This document shows positions 1 through 5,707 of a stretch of DNA of 6,156 nt, piece after piece (the first letter of the stretch is position 1; each line of letters starts with the position of its first letter). The stretch spans positions 1-6,156 of the forward strand of contig JAFXBO010000177.1 in NCBI GenBank assembly GCA_017521775.1, written 5' to 3'. The DNA is from Clostridia bacterium (GTDB lineage: Bacteria; Bacillota; Clostridia; UBA1381). The position numbers and the translations under genes were made by a program. The notes beneath the pieces were generated by a model. That model was not told the DNA's origin and did no database searches. It saw only the letters and a list, made by a program, of their open reading frames with translations.

Positions 1-2
1 CA

Positions 3-173
3 ATCTGGAAGCCGATGCATATGCAACCTGTTTATTCTGAAAATGATTTTATTTGTGTTGGTGATGATGTTGGAGCGGATATATTTAAAAGAGGTATTTG
101 CTTACCATCTGATATCAAGATGACAGAAGAACAGCAGGATAGAGTTATTAGAATTATCAGGGAGTTATTTTGA
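3..173 (+). CDS. DegT/DnrJ/EryC1-family sugar aminotransferase, C-terminal end (5' truncated by window)
   Basis: Only the last 56 codons are present, in the frame that ends at TGA 171-173. The visible peptide begins IWKPMHMQPVY and continues to a GICLPSD stretch and a terminal EEQQDRVIRIIRELF. The pattern W-K-P-[ML]-H-x-Q-P near the C-terminus, followed by F-x-R-G-[IL]-C-L-P-S and a helix of the type 'T-E-E-x-Q-x-R-V', is the normal ending of PLP-dependent sugar aminotransferases such as PglE, EpsN and WecE. The family transfers an amino group from glutamate to a 4-keto (or 3-keto) nucleotide sugar in the cytosol. The catalytic lysine and PLP site lie upstream of the window, so substrate and position specificity cannot be judged. 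Its position directly before a PglC-like transferase fits supply of an amino sugar such as a bacillosamine-type residue for the first step (inference). The stop shares base 173 with the next start, so the two are probably translationally coupled. Confidence 0.85.
   Translation: MWKPMHMQPVYSENDFICVGDDVGADIFKRGICLPSDIKMTEEQQDRVIRIIRELF
159..164 (+). promoter_or_regulatory. Ribosome binding site AGGGAG, sets start at ATG 173
   Basis: AGGGAG lies 8 bases before ATG 173 and 5 bases before the alternative TTG at 170. The ATG has the better spacing and the better codon, and it gives the usual short N-terminus of the family (Y-R-K-Y-F-K-R-I-V-D), so it is preferred. The site is inside the end of the aminotransferase gene. 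Confidence 0.6.
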
Positions 174-853
174 TGTATAGAAAATACTTTAAAAGAATTG
201 TTGATATTTTATGTGCGTTGGCGGCTATAATCGTCTTTTCGTGGCTATATATAATAGTTGCTGTTTTGGTAAGGGTAAAATTAGGCAGTCCAATACTCTT
301 TAAACAAAAACGACCGGGATTGAACGGAAAAATATTCACACTTTATAAGTTCAGAACAATGACAGATGAAAAAGACGAAAACGGAAATTTGCTTCCTGAC
401 GATGTAAGACTGACAAAATTTGGTAAATTTTTAAGAAACACAAGTCTTGATGAGTTGCCGGAGGCATTTAACATTTTAAATGGAGATATGAGTGTAGTTG
501 GTCCAAGACCACAGTTAGTCAGGGATATGGTTTTCTTTTCTGAAAAACAAATGTTAAGACAGAGCGTGAAACCGGGTCTTTCAGGGTTAGCACAGATAAA
601 AGGAAGAAATGGTATCACTTGGGAAGAGAAAATTGACTATGATTTGGAATACATAAAAAATATAACATTTATAAATGATTGTAAAATTATATTTATAACA
701 GTCTGGTCTGCATTTTTTAAGCAAGAGGGAATTTCACAAGAGGGAATGGATACTGCTGAGGATCTTGGAGATTATTTGTTAAGATGCGAAAAGATAAGTG
801 AAGAAGAATACAAAGAAGGTCAGGAGAGAGCATTGGATTTACTCGCACTCTGA
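173..853 (+). CDS. Undecaprenyl-phosphate sugar phosphotransferase (PglC/EpsL-like initiating transferase)
   Basis: A 226-residue bacterial sugar transferase of the small monotopic phosphoglycosyl transferase family. Such enzymes move a sugar-1-phosphate from a UDP-sugar to undecaprenyl phosphate on the cytosolic membrane face, the first committed step of a lipid-linked glycan. Seen in the sequence: a basic start (RKYFKRIVD), one hydrophobic segment at about residues 9-33, KFRTM at 59-63, the LDELPE core at 92-97 whose D93-E94 matches the catalytic Asp-Glu dyad of PglC, VGPRP at 109-113, and GLSGLAQ at 135-141. The length is slightly above the roughly 200 residues of PglC because of an acidic tail after about residue 185 (DLGDYLL, then ISEEEYKEG). 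Oddity: the Ser-Pro pair that normally kinks the membrane helix reads Ser23-Trp24. The large N-terminal membrane domain of WbaP-type enzymes is absent. The upstream aminotransferase suggests an amino-sugar phosphate substrate, but the sequence alone does not prove it. Confidence 0.93.
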   Translation: MYRKYFKRIVDILCALAAIIVFSWLYIIVAVLVRVKLGSPILFKQKRPGLNGKIFTLYKFRTMTDEKDENGNLLPDDVRLTKFGKFLRNTSLDELPEAFNILNGDMSVVGPRPQLVRDMVFFSEKQMLRQSVKPGLSGLAQIKGRNGITWEEKIDYDLEYIKNITFINDCKIIFITVWSAFFKQEGISQEGMDTAEDLGDYLLRCEKISEEEYKEGQERALDLLAL

Positions 854-865
854 TAGGAGAGATTT

Positions 866-1690
866 ATGGAAAAATTTTCTGTGTCAATATGTGTTTATGG
901 TGGCGACAATGCCCAATATTTCGATTTGGCTATGCAAAGTATATTTAATCAGACGCTAATGCCTGATGAAGTGGTGCTTGTTGTTGATGGTCCTGTAGGC
1001 GATAATATTAATGATATTATCACAAAATATCAAGGTGAGACGCTAAAGGTTATTCGCCTTCCCCAAAATGTCGGACATGGTGATGCCAGACGCATAGGCC
1101 TTGAAAATTGTACATATGATTTGGTAGCATTAATGGATGCAGATGATATTTGTGTGACAGACAGATTTCAAAAACAAATTGAAGCATTTACTAAAAATCC
1201 CGATATTTCTATTGTCGGTGGTCAGATAAGTGAATTTATTGACAGCATTGACAATATAGTGGGACAGAGGATAGTACCTCTTGAAGATAAGGATATTAAA
1301 GAATATATGAAAAAGCGTTGTCCAATGAATCAGGTTACGGTGATGTTTCGAAAGAAAGATGTTCAATCTGTCGGAGGATACATCGACTGGTATTGTGAGG
1401 AAGATTACTATTTATGGATCAGAATGGCACTTGCCGATCTAAAATTCCTAAATGTACCTGATGTTTTAGTGAATGTTCGCGTGGGGAATGAAATGTATCA
1501 AAGACGAGGGGGTCTTAAGTACTTCAAAAGTGAGGCTAAGCTCCATAAGTTTATGTATGACAATAAGATAATAGGTTTTCCAAGATATTTTATAAGTGTA
1601 TCAGAGAGATTGATTTTGCAAGTTCTTATGCCAAATTGGTTAAGAGGAATTGTGTTTAAAATATTTGCCAGAGAAAAAGCGGAGGGATAA
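866..1690 (+). CDS. Family 2 glycosyltransferase, AmsE-like
   Basis: A 274-residue GT-A fold inverting glycosyltransferase, predicted to add a sugar from a nucleotide sugar to the lipid-linked intermediate at the inner membrane face. The N-terminus (FSVSICVYGGDN, then QSIFNQT and PDEVVLVVDGP at 33-43) is typical of GT2 enzymes related to amylovoran transferase AmsE. The metal and nucleotide site is D91-A-D93-D94, and E179-D180 (CEEDYYLWIRM) occupies the place of the usual acceptor-side catalytic ED motif. The N-V-G-H-G-D-A-R-R segment at 68-76 is the conserved sugar-nucleotide loop. No membrane span is evident, although the C-terminal 40 residues are basic and hydrophobic and could touch the membrane. 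ATG 866 is preceded by AGGAGA at 855-860 with a 5-base gap. The gene lies 12 bases after the initiating transferase, so it could add the second sugar (inference). Donor and linkage cannot be told. Confidence 0.92.
   Translation: MEKFSVSICVYGGDNAQYFDLAMQSIFNQTLMPDEVVLVVDGPVGDNINDIITKYQGETLKVIRLPQNVGHGDARRIGLENCTYDLVALMDADDICVTDRFQKQIEAFTKNPDISIVGGQISEFIDSIDNIVGQRIVPLEDKDIKEYMKKRCPMNQVTVMFRKKDVQSVGGYIDWYCEEDYYLWIRMALADLKFLNVPDVLVNVRVGNEMYQRRGGLKYFKSEAKLHKFMYDNKIIGFPRYFISVSERLILQVLMPNWLRGIVFKIFAREKAEG
1681..1687 (+). promoter_or_regulatory. Ribosome binding site GGAGGGA for the TTG start at 1693
   Basis: GGAGG at 1681-1685 lies 7 bases before TTG 1693 and runs into the TAA of the previous gene. 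It is the strongest Shine-Dalgarno match in the window. It supports a TTG start for the cytidylyltransferase, which has no upstream ATG and whose conserved first strand begins only a few residues in. Confidence 0.75.
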
Positions 1691-1692
1691 TA

Positions 1693-2130
1693 TTGAAAAA
1701 GTATAAGATTGGATATACTACCGGCGTTTTTGATTTATTTCATATAGGCCATCTTAACATATTGAAAAGGGCCAAGGAAATGTGCGAGTATTTAATTGTC
1801 GGTGTTAGTACTGATGAACTTGTGCAGGAGTATAAGGATAAAACACCGATTATTCCATATGAGGAAAGATGCAAAATTGTTGAAGCAATCAGATATGTCG
1901 ATAAGGTTGTTCCACAGGAAAACAGGGATAAAATCTCTGCCTTTAATGAACATAAATTTGATGTTATATTTGTAGGTGACGATTGGAAAGGCAGTAAGGT
2001 TTTTGAGGAAGTAGATTCATATATGAAATCAAATGGTGCAAGTGGTGTTTGTTATATTCCTTACACTCAAAATGTATCATCAACAATTTTAAAGGATGTT
2101 TTAAATAAGATTTATAATGAGGGAAAATAA
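1693..2130 (+). CDS. TagD-like cytidylyltransferase (glycerol-3-phosphate or related alcohol phosphate)
   Basis: A 145-residue single-domain nucleotidyltransferase of the TagD/CTP:phosphocholine type, which joins CTP and an alcohol phosphate to make a CDP-alcohol plus pyrophosphate in the cytosol. Seen: the first strand TTGVFDLFHIGH with the HxGH nucleotide site at 17-20, the YEERCKIVEAIRYVDKV stretch at 56-72 that matches the family's 'Y-x-x-R-x-x-[IL]-[LV]-x-x-[IL]-R-Y-V-D' pattern, and VGDDWKG at 94-100. The C-terminal signature, RTEGISTT in TagD, here reads YTQNVSST at 124-131. The arginine that contacts CTP in TagD is therefore replaced, while the closing Ser-Ser/Thr-Thr end is kept. Length is near that of TagD (about 130). 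The start is TTG with a strong ribosome binding site. The LicD gene in the same operon is a plausible user of the CDP-alcohol. CDP-glycerol is the default guess; CDP-choline or another CDP-alcohol is possible. Confidence 0.88.
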   Translation: MKKYKIGYTTGVFDLFHIGHLNILKRAKEMCEYLIVGVSTDELVQEYKDKTPIIPYEERCKIVEAIRYVDKVVPQENRDKISAFNEHKFDVIFVGDDWKGSKVFEEVDSYMKSNGASGVCYIPYTQNVSSTILKDVLNKIYNEGK

Positions 2131-2960
2131 TGTTTGTATATAAAAAGTGGGAAAAGTTTTGTAAAAATCTTTATGAAAACAAAATACAAAGCACAACAGC
2201 CTATGGTGCATTGAAAGACAAGAAAGAGAATTTCTTAATCCTCAAGCATGATGTTGAAACTAACCCCCAAAAAGCTCTTGCAATGGCAAAAATAGAAAAT
2301 AAGTATGGTCATTGCGGAGTTTATTATGTTCAGGCATATTTATTGGAAAGCAAAGAAAATATTGATATATTAAAAAAAATTAAGGAATTAGGACATGAGG
2401 TTTCGTATCACCATGATGTGATGGACTCTAATTCAGGTGATTTGGCAAAGGCATTAGAAGAATTTGAAACCAACAAGGCTACATTTGAAAAACACGGATT
2501 TAATATAAATACTGTTTGCCAGCATGGAAATCCTGTTGTCCAAAGGGTGGGTTATACTTCAAACAGAGATTTTTTCAGGAGTCAGCAAGTTAAGGAAAAA
2601 TTTAATGAAATTGCCGAGATTATGGTTGATTACAGGGAAAAAATAGGTGTAGATTTTAAATATATATCCGATGCAGGGTATGGTTGGAAGATAATTTATG
2701 ACCCTGAAACAAACGATATTGTTGATAGTTCCGATAAAGATATAAAACTAAAAGCTTTAGATAAAGTTTTAGATTTTATAAAAAACGAAAATGCTGTTAT
2801 TCTGAGTACCCATCCACATAGATGGAACAGTAATTTGGTTAGTGCAGTTATAAAAAATATCATATTTAAAACGATAAGATTTATTGCTAAAGTTTTGAAA
2901 AAAATCCCGATTATTAATAAAATTATGAGCAAGTTTTATTTTTTAGCGAAGAAAATATGA
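2130..2960 (+). CDS. NodB/polysaccharide-deacetylase-like protein, function unproven
   Basis: A 276-residue protein that looks like a distant member of the polysaccharide deacetylase superfamily (the group with an 'L-R-H-D-V-D' motif found in polysaccharide loci). Seen: LKHDVE at 38-43, then ALAMAKIENKYG, which fits 'A-x-x-x-A-x-I-E-x-x-x-G'; LGHEVSYHHD at 87-96, with histidines in the region of the family's second metal motif; CQHGNP at 130-135; and THPHRW at 227-232. The usual second Asp of HDVD is Glu43. No signal peptide is present, so if it is an enzyme it probably acts in the cytosol on a precursor or lipid-linked sugar. The last 35 residues form a hydrophobic, lysine-rich segment (FKTIRFIAKVLKKI) that could bind the membrane. 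ATG 2130 overlaps the previous TAA by one base and follows GAGGG at 2119-2123. Removing an N-acyl group is a guess; an inactive or differently acting family member is also possible. Confidence 0.7.
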   Translation: MFVYKKWEKFCKNLYENKIQSTTAYGALKDKKENFLILKHDVETNPQKALAMAKIENKYGHCGVYYVQAYLLESKENIDILKKIKELGHEVSYHHDVMDSNSGDLAKALEEFETNKATFEKHGFNINTVCQHGNPVVQRVGYTSNRDFFRSQQVKEKFNEIAEIMVDYREKIGVDFKYISDAGYGWKIIYDPETNDIVDSSDKDIKLKALDKVLDFIKNENAVILSTHPHRWNSNLVSAVIKNIIFKTIRFIAKVLKKIPIINKIMSKFYFLAKKI

Positions 2961-2971
2961 GGTAAATTATT

Positions 2972-4054
2972 ATGAATGTATTGATTTTTTCACGGATATT
3001 AGAGAAAACGGGAGTGGGAAATTACATAAAACAGTTGAGTGAGCAGCTTAATAATGAAGGGCATAAAGTGATTGTGGTTTCCAACACAAAAAAACAGGAT
3101 ATTGCAGATGGGGTGGGATTTATAAAGATTCCTGCAGCATCCAACAACCCTTTAAAAATAATCTCATGTGTCAAAAAATTGAGAGAGATTATTAAAAAGA
3201 ATAATATTGATGTGGTTCATTGTCATCATAGAAAAGCGGCACTTATTATGAGAATTTATAATATATTTTTTTCAGTTCCGGTTGTTTATACATTGCATCT
3301 TGCGAATATACCAAGTGATTTTATACACAGAAAAATGACATTTGTTGGAAATAAGGCAATTGCCATTTCCAATGAGGTTCGTGAGTTTTTGATTACAAAG
3401 ATAAAGATACCTGCAAAAAAAATAGCCACTGTATATAATGGAGTAAAGGTAATAGAAAGATTATCAGATGACGAAATAATAGAGATAAAAAAAGAATGGA
3501 ACATTCCAGACGGTAAATATGTTATCGTGATGCATTCAAGAATTGATAAAGTAAAGAATCAAATTATTGTTGTAGAGGCCATAAACGAGTTGCCTGATAG
3601 TATAAAACAACAAATAATTGTGGTTTGCAGTGGAGAGAAAACAGGTCAATATTATGATGAACTTGTTGACAAAATAAATGCTTATGGATTGCAGAAAAAT
3701 TTTGTTTTTGTCGGCTGGGTAAGTGCTGAGAAAATTTTTAGCGTTGCAGATTTCATGTTCCTTCCAAGCACAAATGAAGGATTTGCTTTGTCAGTAGCAG
3801 AGGCGTTTATGATGAGAGTTCCTGTTGCAAGAACAAAGACAGCGGGATATGAAGAACAAAAATATTGTCTGCCTATAAAAGCAGATTCTACTTTAGAAAT
3901 TAAAGAAATATTGTGTGATTTGTGTGTTAACGGAAAGGACCAATATAAAGAAATTATTGATAAGGCTTATGAACTTGCAATGAAAGAATTTACAATTGAA
4001 GTTATGACAAAAAGGAATATTGATGTATATAAAGAAGTGAGTGGTAAAAAATGA
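2972..4054 (+). CDS. Family 4 glycosyltransferase (GT-B, EpsF-like)
   Basis: A 360-residue protein of usual length for retaining GT4 enzymes, with two Rossmann-like halves. N-terminal half: a first strand NVLIFSRILEKTGVGNY whose GVGNY at 14-18 is the acceptor-side glycine loop, GHKVIVVS at 30-37, and a HCHHRKA stretch from residue 83. C-terminal half: after YNGV at 155-158 the donor domain opens with R190 and K195 (HSRIDKVKN), the expected Arg and Lys that hold the donor phosphate. The E-x7-E donor motif is E269 to E277 (NEGFALSVAEAF). TAGYEEQ replaces the more usual TGGYE-type turn. It would add one sugar to the growing unit at the inner membrane face; donor unknown. ATG 2972 follows GAGGT at 2959-2963, 11 bases after the previous stop. 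The end overlaps the LicD start by 4 bases (ATGA), so the two are translationally coupled. Confidence 0.93.
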   Translation: MNVLIFSRILEKTGVGNYIKQLSEQLNNEGHKVIVVSNTKKQDIADGVGFIKIPAASNNPLKIISCVKKLREIIKKNNIDVVHCHHRKAALIMRIYNIFFSVPVVYTLHLANIPSDFIHRKMTFVGNKAIAISNEVREFLITKIKIPAKKIATVYNGVKVIERLSDDEIIEIKKEWNIPDGKYVIVMHSRIDKVKNQIIVVEAINELPDSIKQQIIVVCSGEKTGQYYDELVDKINAYGLQKNFVFVGWVSAEKIFSVADFMFLPSTNEGFALSVAEAFMMRVPVARTKTAGYEEQKYCLPIKADSTLEIKEILCDLCVNGKDQYKEIIDKAYELAMKEFTIEVMTKRNIDVYKEVSGKK

Positions 4055-4875
4055 GCGAACCTTCCGTTAGAGATGTTCAGTACAAAATATTGGAAGTCAT
4101 GAAGTATATTGATTATATATGCAGAAAAAATGGAATTGTATATTTCATTATGGGTGGTACGGCATTAGGTGCAGTCCGTCATGGTGGATTTATCCCTTGG
4201 GATGATGATTTGGATATATTTATGACACCATCTGAATATGAAAAGTTTAAGAAAGCTTTTATTGCCGAAAATAGTAAAAAGTTTATTATACAAGAATGGA
4301 AAACAGTTCATAAATATCTTGAATATGCAAAAGTAAGAATGAATGGTACAACATTTATTGAAGAAAGTTTTAGAGATAAAAGGGATATGCATCATGGAAT
4401 ATATGTTGATATTATGATTTTACATAAGGTTCCTGATAATAAATTTATACAGAAAAAAATATACTATCAGTCAAAGTTTGTGACATTGTATGCATTATCT
4501 CAAAGAAACTGGAAACCAAAAACAATTGTTCAAAATGTGGTTTTGAAAAGTTTAAAAGTGCTTCCATGTAAGTTGTTAGCAAATTGGTGCTATAAAAATA
4601 TCTACAAGTATGATACCTTGGATAAAAATTATTGTTGGTGTTATTTTATAACTCCTGCAAAATTTAGAAGTGGTATCTTTGAAAAAGAGTTTTTTGATAG
4701 CCATGAAGAAATTAATTTTGAAGGACAGACTCTTTTAGGTCCTGCAAAAATAAAAGAATATCTTGAATACAGATATGGCGATTATATGAAGCTGCCATCA
4801 GAAGAACAGCAAAAAGCATCGGTTCATGCAATGATTTATGATGTTGAGAAGGATTATAGGGAGTATGTGATTTGA
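4051..4875 (+). CDS. LicD-family phosphotransferase
   Basis: A 274-residue LicD/fukutin-type protein. The family transfers phosphocholine, or other phosphorylated alcohols or sugars, from a CDP- or similar donor to glycan sugars, and is part of the wider nucleotidyltransferase fold. Seen: the hallmark block at 35-55, with GGTALGAVRHGG followed by PWDDDLD. The acidic cluster D51-D55 holds the metal ions and the G-G-T turn binds the donor. Length is normal and no signal peptide or membrane span is visible, so it acts on the cytosolic side. It has only a weak GAGTGG-like sequence upstream, and the ATG sits inside the TGA of the previous gene, so translation is likely by coupling. The TagD-like gene at 1693-2130 may make its CDP donor. 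No choline kinase, choline importer or LicC-type enzyme is seen in the window, so phosphocholine is not specially supported over phosphoglycerol. Confidence 0.92.
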   Translation: MSEPSVRDVQYKILEVMKYIDYICRKNGIVYFIMGGTALGAVRHGGFIPWDDDLDIFMTPSEYEKFKKAFIAENSKKFIIQEWKTVHKYLEYAKVRMNGTTFIEESFRDKRDMHHGIYVDIMILHKVPDNKFIQKKIYYQSKFVTLYALSQRNWKPKTIVQNVVLKSLKVLPCKLLANWCYKNIYKYDTLDKNYCWCYFITPAKFRSGIFEKEFFDSHEEINFEGQTLLGPAKIKEYLEYRYGDYMKLPSEEQQKASVHAMIYDVEKDYREYVI

Positions 4876-4888
4876 GAAAGGTGAAGTT

Positions 4889-5314
4889 ATGAGCAAGGTT
4901 CAGGTTTTGGTTACAACTATGCATCAAAAGGATTTTTCTAAATATGTTGAAATGAATTTACAGACTGATGCTGTAATTGCAAATCAGGCAGACAATGAAT
5001 TTATTAAAGAGGCACAAATAAATAATTCTAAAGTCAAGCTTGTTACAACATCCACAAGAGGAACAAGCAAAAATCGAAATATCGCGATAAGTAATATGTT
5101 TGATGAAGCAGAATATATTATGTTCTCTGATGATGATTTGATGTTTCATGATGGCTATGAAAGTATAATATTAGAGGAATTTGACAGATATCCTATGGCA
5201 GATGCAATAAAGTTTAACCTTAACTGTATATCTAAAAGAAAACTTGCAATGGGGACTATTCAAAAATTTAGAAAAGCAAAAAGAAGACAGTTGTCATCAT
5301 ATGGAGTTTGGTGA
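4889..5314 (+). CDS. N-terminal half of the interrupted family 2-like glycosyltransferase
   Basis: This 141-residue product is what normal translation would give. It starts at ATG 4889 after an AAAGGTG ribosome site at 4876-4882. It begins KVQVLVTTMHQKDF, a strand and loop typical of capsule-locus transferases of this kind, and carries the donor side of the GT-A fold: RGTSKNRNIAI at 57-67, and MFSDDDL around 78-84 for metal binding. It ends at SYGVW just before the TGA, so it lacks the acceptor-binding and catalytic-base region. A free half of this sort is likely unstable or inactive unless it pairs with the downstream half. It lies 13 bases after the LicD gene, the longest gap in the operon. 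Confidence 0.7.
   Translation: MSKVQVLVTTMHQKDFSKYVEMNLQTDAVIANQADNEFIKEAQINNSKVKLVTTSTRGTSKNRNIAISNMFDEAEYIMFSDDDLMFHDGYESIILEEFDRYPMADAIKFNLNCISKRKLAMGTIQKFRKAKRRQLSSYGVW
5312..5314 (+). other. In-frame TGA inside the glycosyltransferase
   Basis: The codon context is TGG-TGA-CTT-GTG. The genes ending at 173, 853, 2960, 4054 and 4875 use TGA as a true stop and Trp is coded by TGG throughout, so a reassigned genetic code is not the reason. No GC-rich hairpin with the features of a bacterial selenocysteine element follows; there is only a weak A/U stem at 5326-5340. Confidence 0.85.
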
Positions 5315-5317
5315 CTT

Positions 5318-5707
5318 GTGATAAAAAAAGATGTTCTTTTGGATAGAAATCTTTGCTTTAATGAAAGATTTGGTCCTGGTACTAAAAATTATTGCGGAGA
5401 AGACAGTATATTTTTGCAGAAAATGATAAAAAAGGGAATTAGTCTTTATGTTTCTCCGAAGTATATTGCAGATATCGACCAAAGTGACTCCAGCTGGTGT
5501 GAAGGATGGAATGAAAAGTTTTTCACTGTAGGCGGTATGGTAATACATGAATGTTATCCAATATTGTCGTTTGTCCTTGTGTTGAGAAGCGCTATTAGGG
5601 CATACAAGCGAGGTAAAACAAAGTTATCTCTATTAGAGATTTTAAAATGTTATTATAAAGGCGTGTTTAAAAACATATCAGAAAGGAAGATAGAATTTGT
5701 TAAGTAA
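5318..5707 (+). CDS. C-terminal half of the interrupted family 2-like glycosyltransferase (possible GTG restart)
   Basis: This 129-residue frame could be made only by readthrough of the TGA or by restarting at GTG 5318, four bases after the stop. A GGTGA at 5310-5314 is too near the GTG (3 bases) to be a good ribosome site, but terminating ribosomes could reinitiate there. It holds FNERFGPGT, the GED acceptor-side motif (5402-5410) and a DQSDSSWCEGWNEKFF region, then a hydrophobic stretch (YPILSFVLVLRSAI) and a basic end. These are the second half of a GT2-like enzyme, not a full enzyme. Its stop overlaps the TTG start of the next gene by 11 bases. Expression as a separate protein is uncertain. 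Confidence 0.5.
   Translation: MIKKDVLLDRNLCFNERFGPGTKNYCGEDSIFLQKMIKKGISLYVSPKYIADIDQSDSSWCEGWNEKFFTVGGMVIHECYPILSFVLVLRSAIRAYKRGKTKLSLLEILKCYYKGVFKNISERKIEFVK
5683..5688 (+). promoter_or_regulatory. Ribosome binding site AAGGAA for the TTG start at 5697
   Basis: AAGGAA lies 8 bases before TTG 5697, inside the end of the interrupted glycosyltransferase. It is the reason for choosing this TTG: the first in-frame ATG is about 300 bases further on and would remove a conserved-looking N-terminus. Confidence 0.6.

Larger units (their letters stand above)
4889..5707 (+). pseudogene. Family 2-like glycosyltransferase interrupted by an in-frame TGA (composite of both halves)
   Basis: The two reading frames at 4889-5314 and 5318-5707 are in the same frame and separated only by TGA 5312-5314 and one codon (CTT). 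Joined, they make one 272-codon protein, plus the stop codon, of normal length for a GT2-like capsule transferase. The halves supply complementary parts: RGTSKNRN at 57-64 and SDDD at 80-83 (nucleotide and metal site) before the stop; FNERFGPGT and the acceptor-side GED at 170-172 after it, with DQSDSSWCEGWNEKFF further on. The break falls at codon 142, in the middle of the catalytic domain, so neither half looks able to work alone. A single-base nonsense change of Arg, Trp, Gly or Cys codons would explain it; Arg is my guess from the usual basic pattern at this point in the family. Sequencing error and stop-codon readthrough remain open. No sign of decay elsewhere in the frame, so the event would be recent. 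Confidence 0.75.

Noticed and set aside
170..172. TTG 170 as the start of the initiating transferase
   Set aside because: ATG 173 is adjacent, has better spacing from AGGGAG and overlaps the previous stop in the usual coupled manner.
2372..2379. A8 tracts here and at 3415-3422 as phase-variation switches
   Set aside because: Both frames are intact, runs of this length are expected by chance in such A+T-rich coding sequence, and nothing points to slippage.
4165..4395. Antisense and shifted-frame open frames, such as this one on the - strand
   Set aside because: They lie wholly within strongly supported genes, have no ribosome site or family pattern, and their composition is that expected of a reverse reading of an A+T-rich gene.
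5312..5340. Selenocysteine insertion at the in-frame TGA
   Set aside because: Only a weak A/U hairpin (AAAAGA/TCTTTT, 3-base loop) follows at 5326-5340; there is no GC stem with a GU-bearing loop, and glycosyltransferases of this kind are not known selenoproteins.
5326..5340. Rho-independent terminator (A/U inverted repeat followed by T residues)
   Set aside because: The stem lacks GC pairs, the T-run is part of the stem itself, and it sits inside a coding frame that continues.
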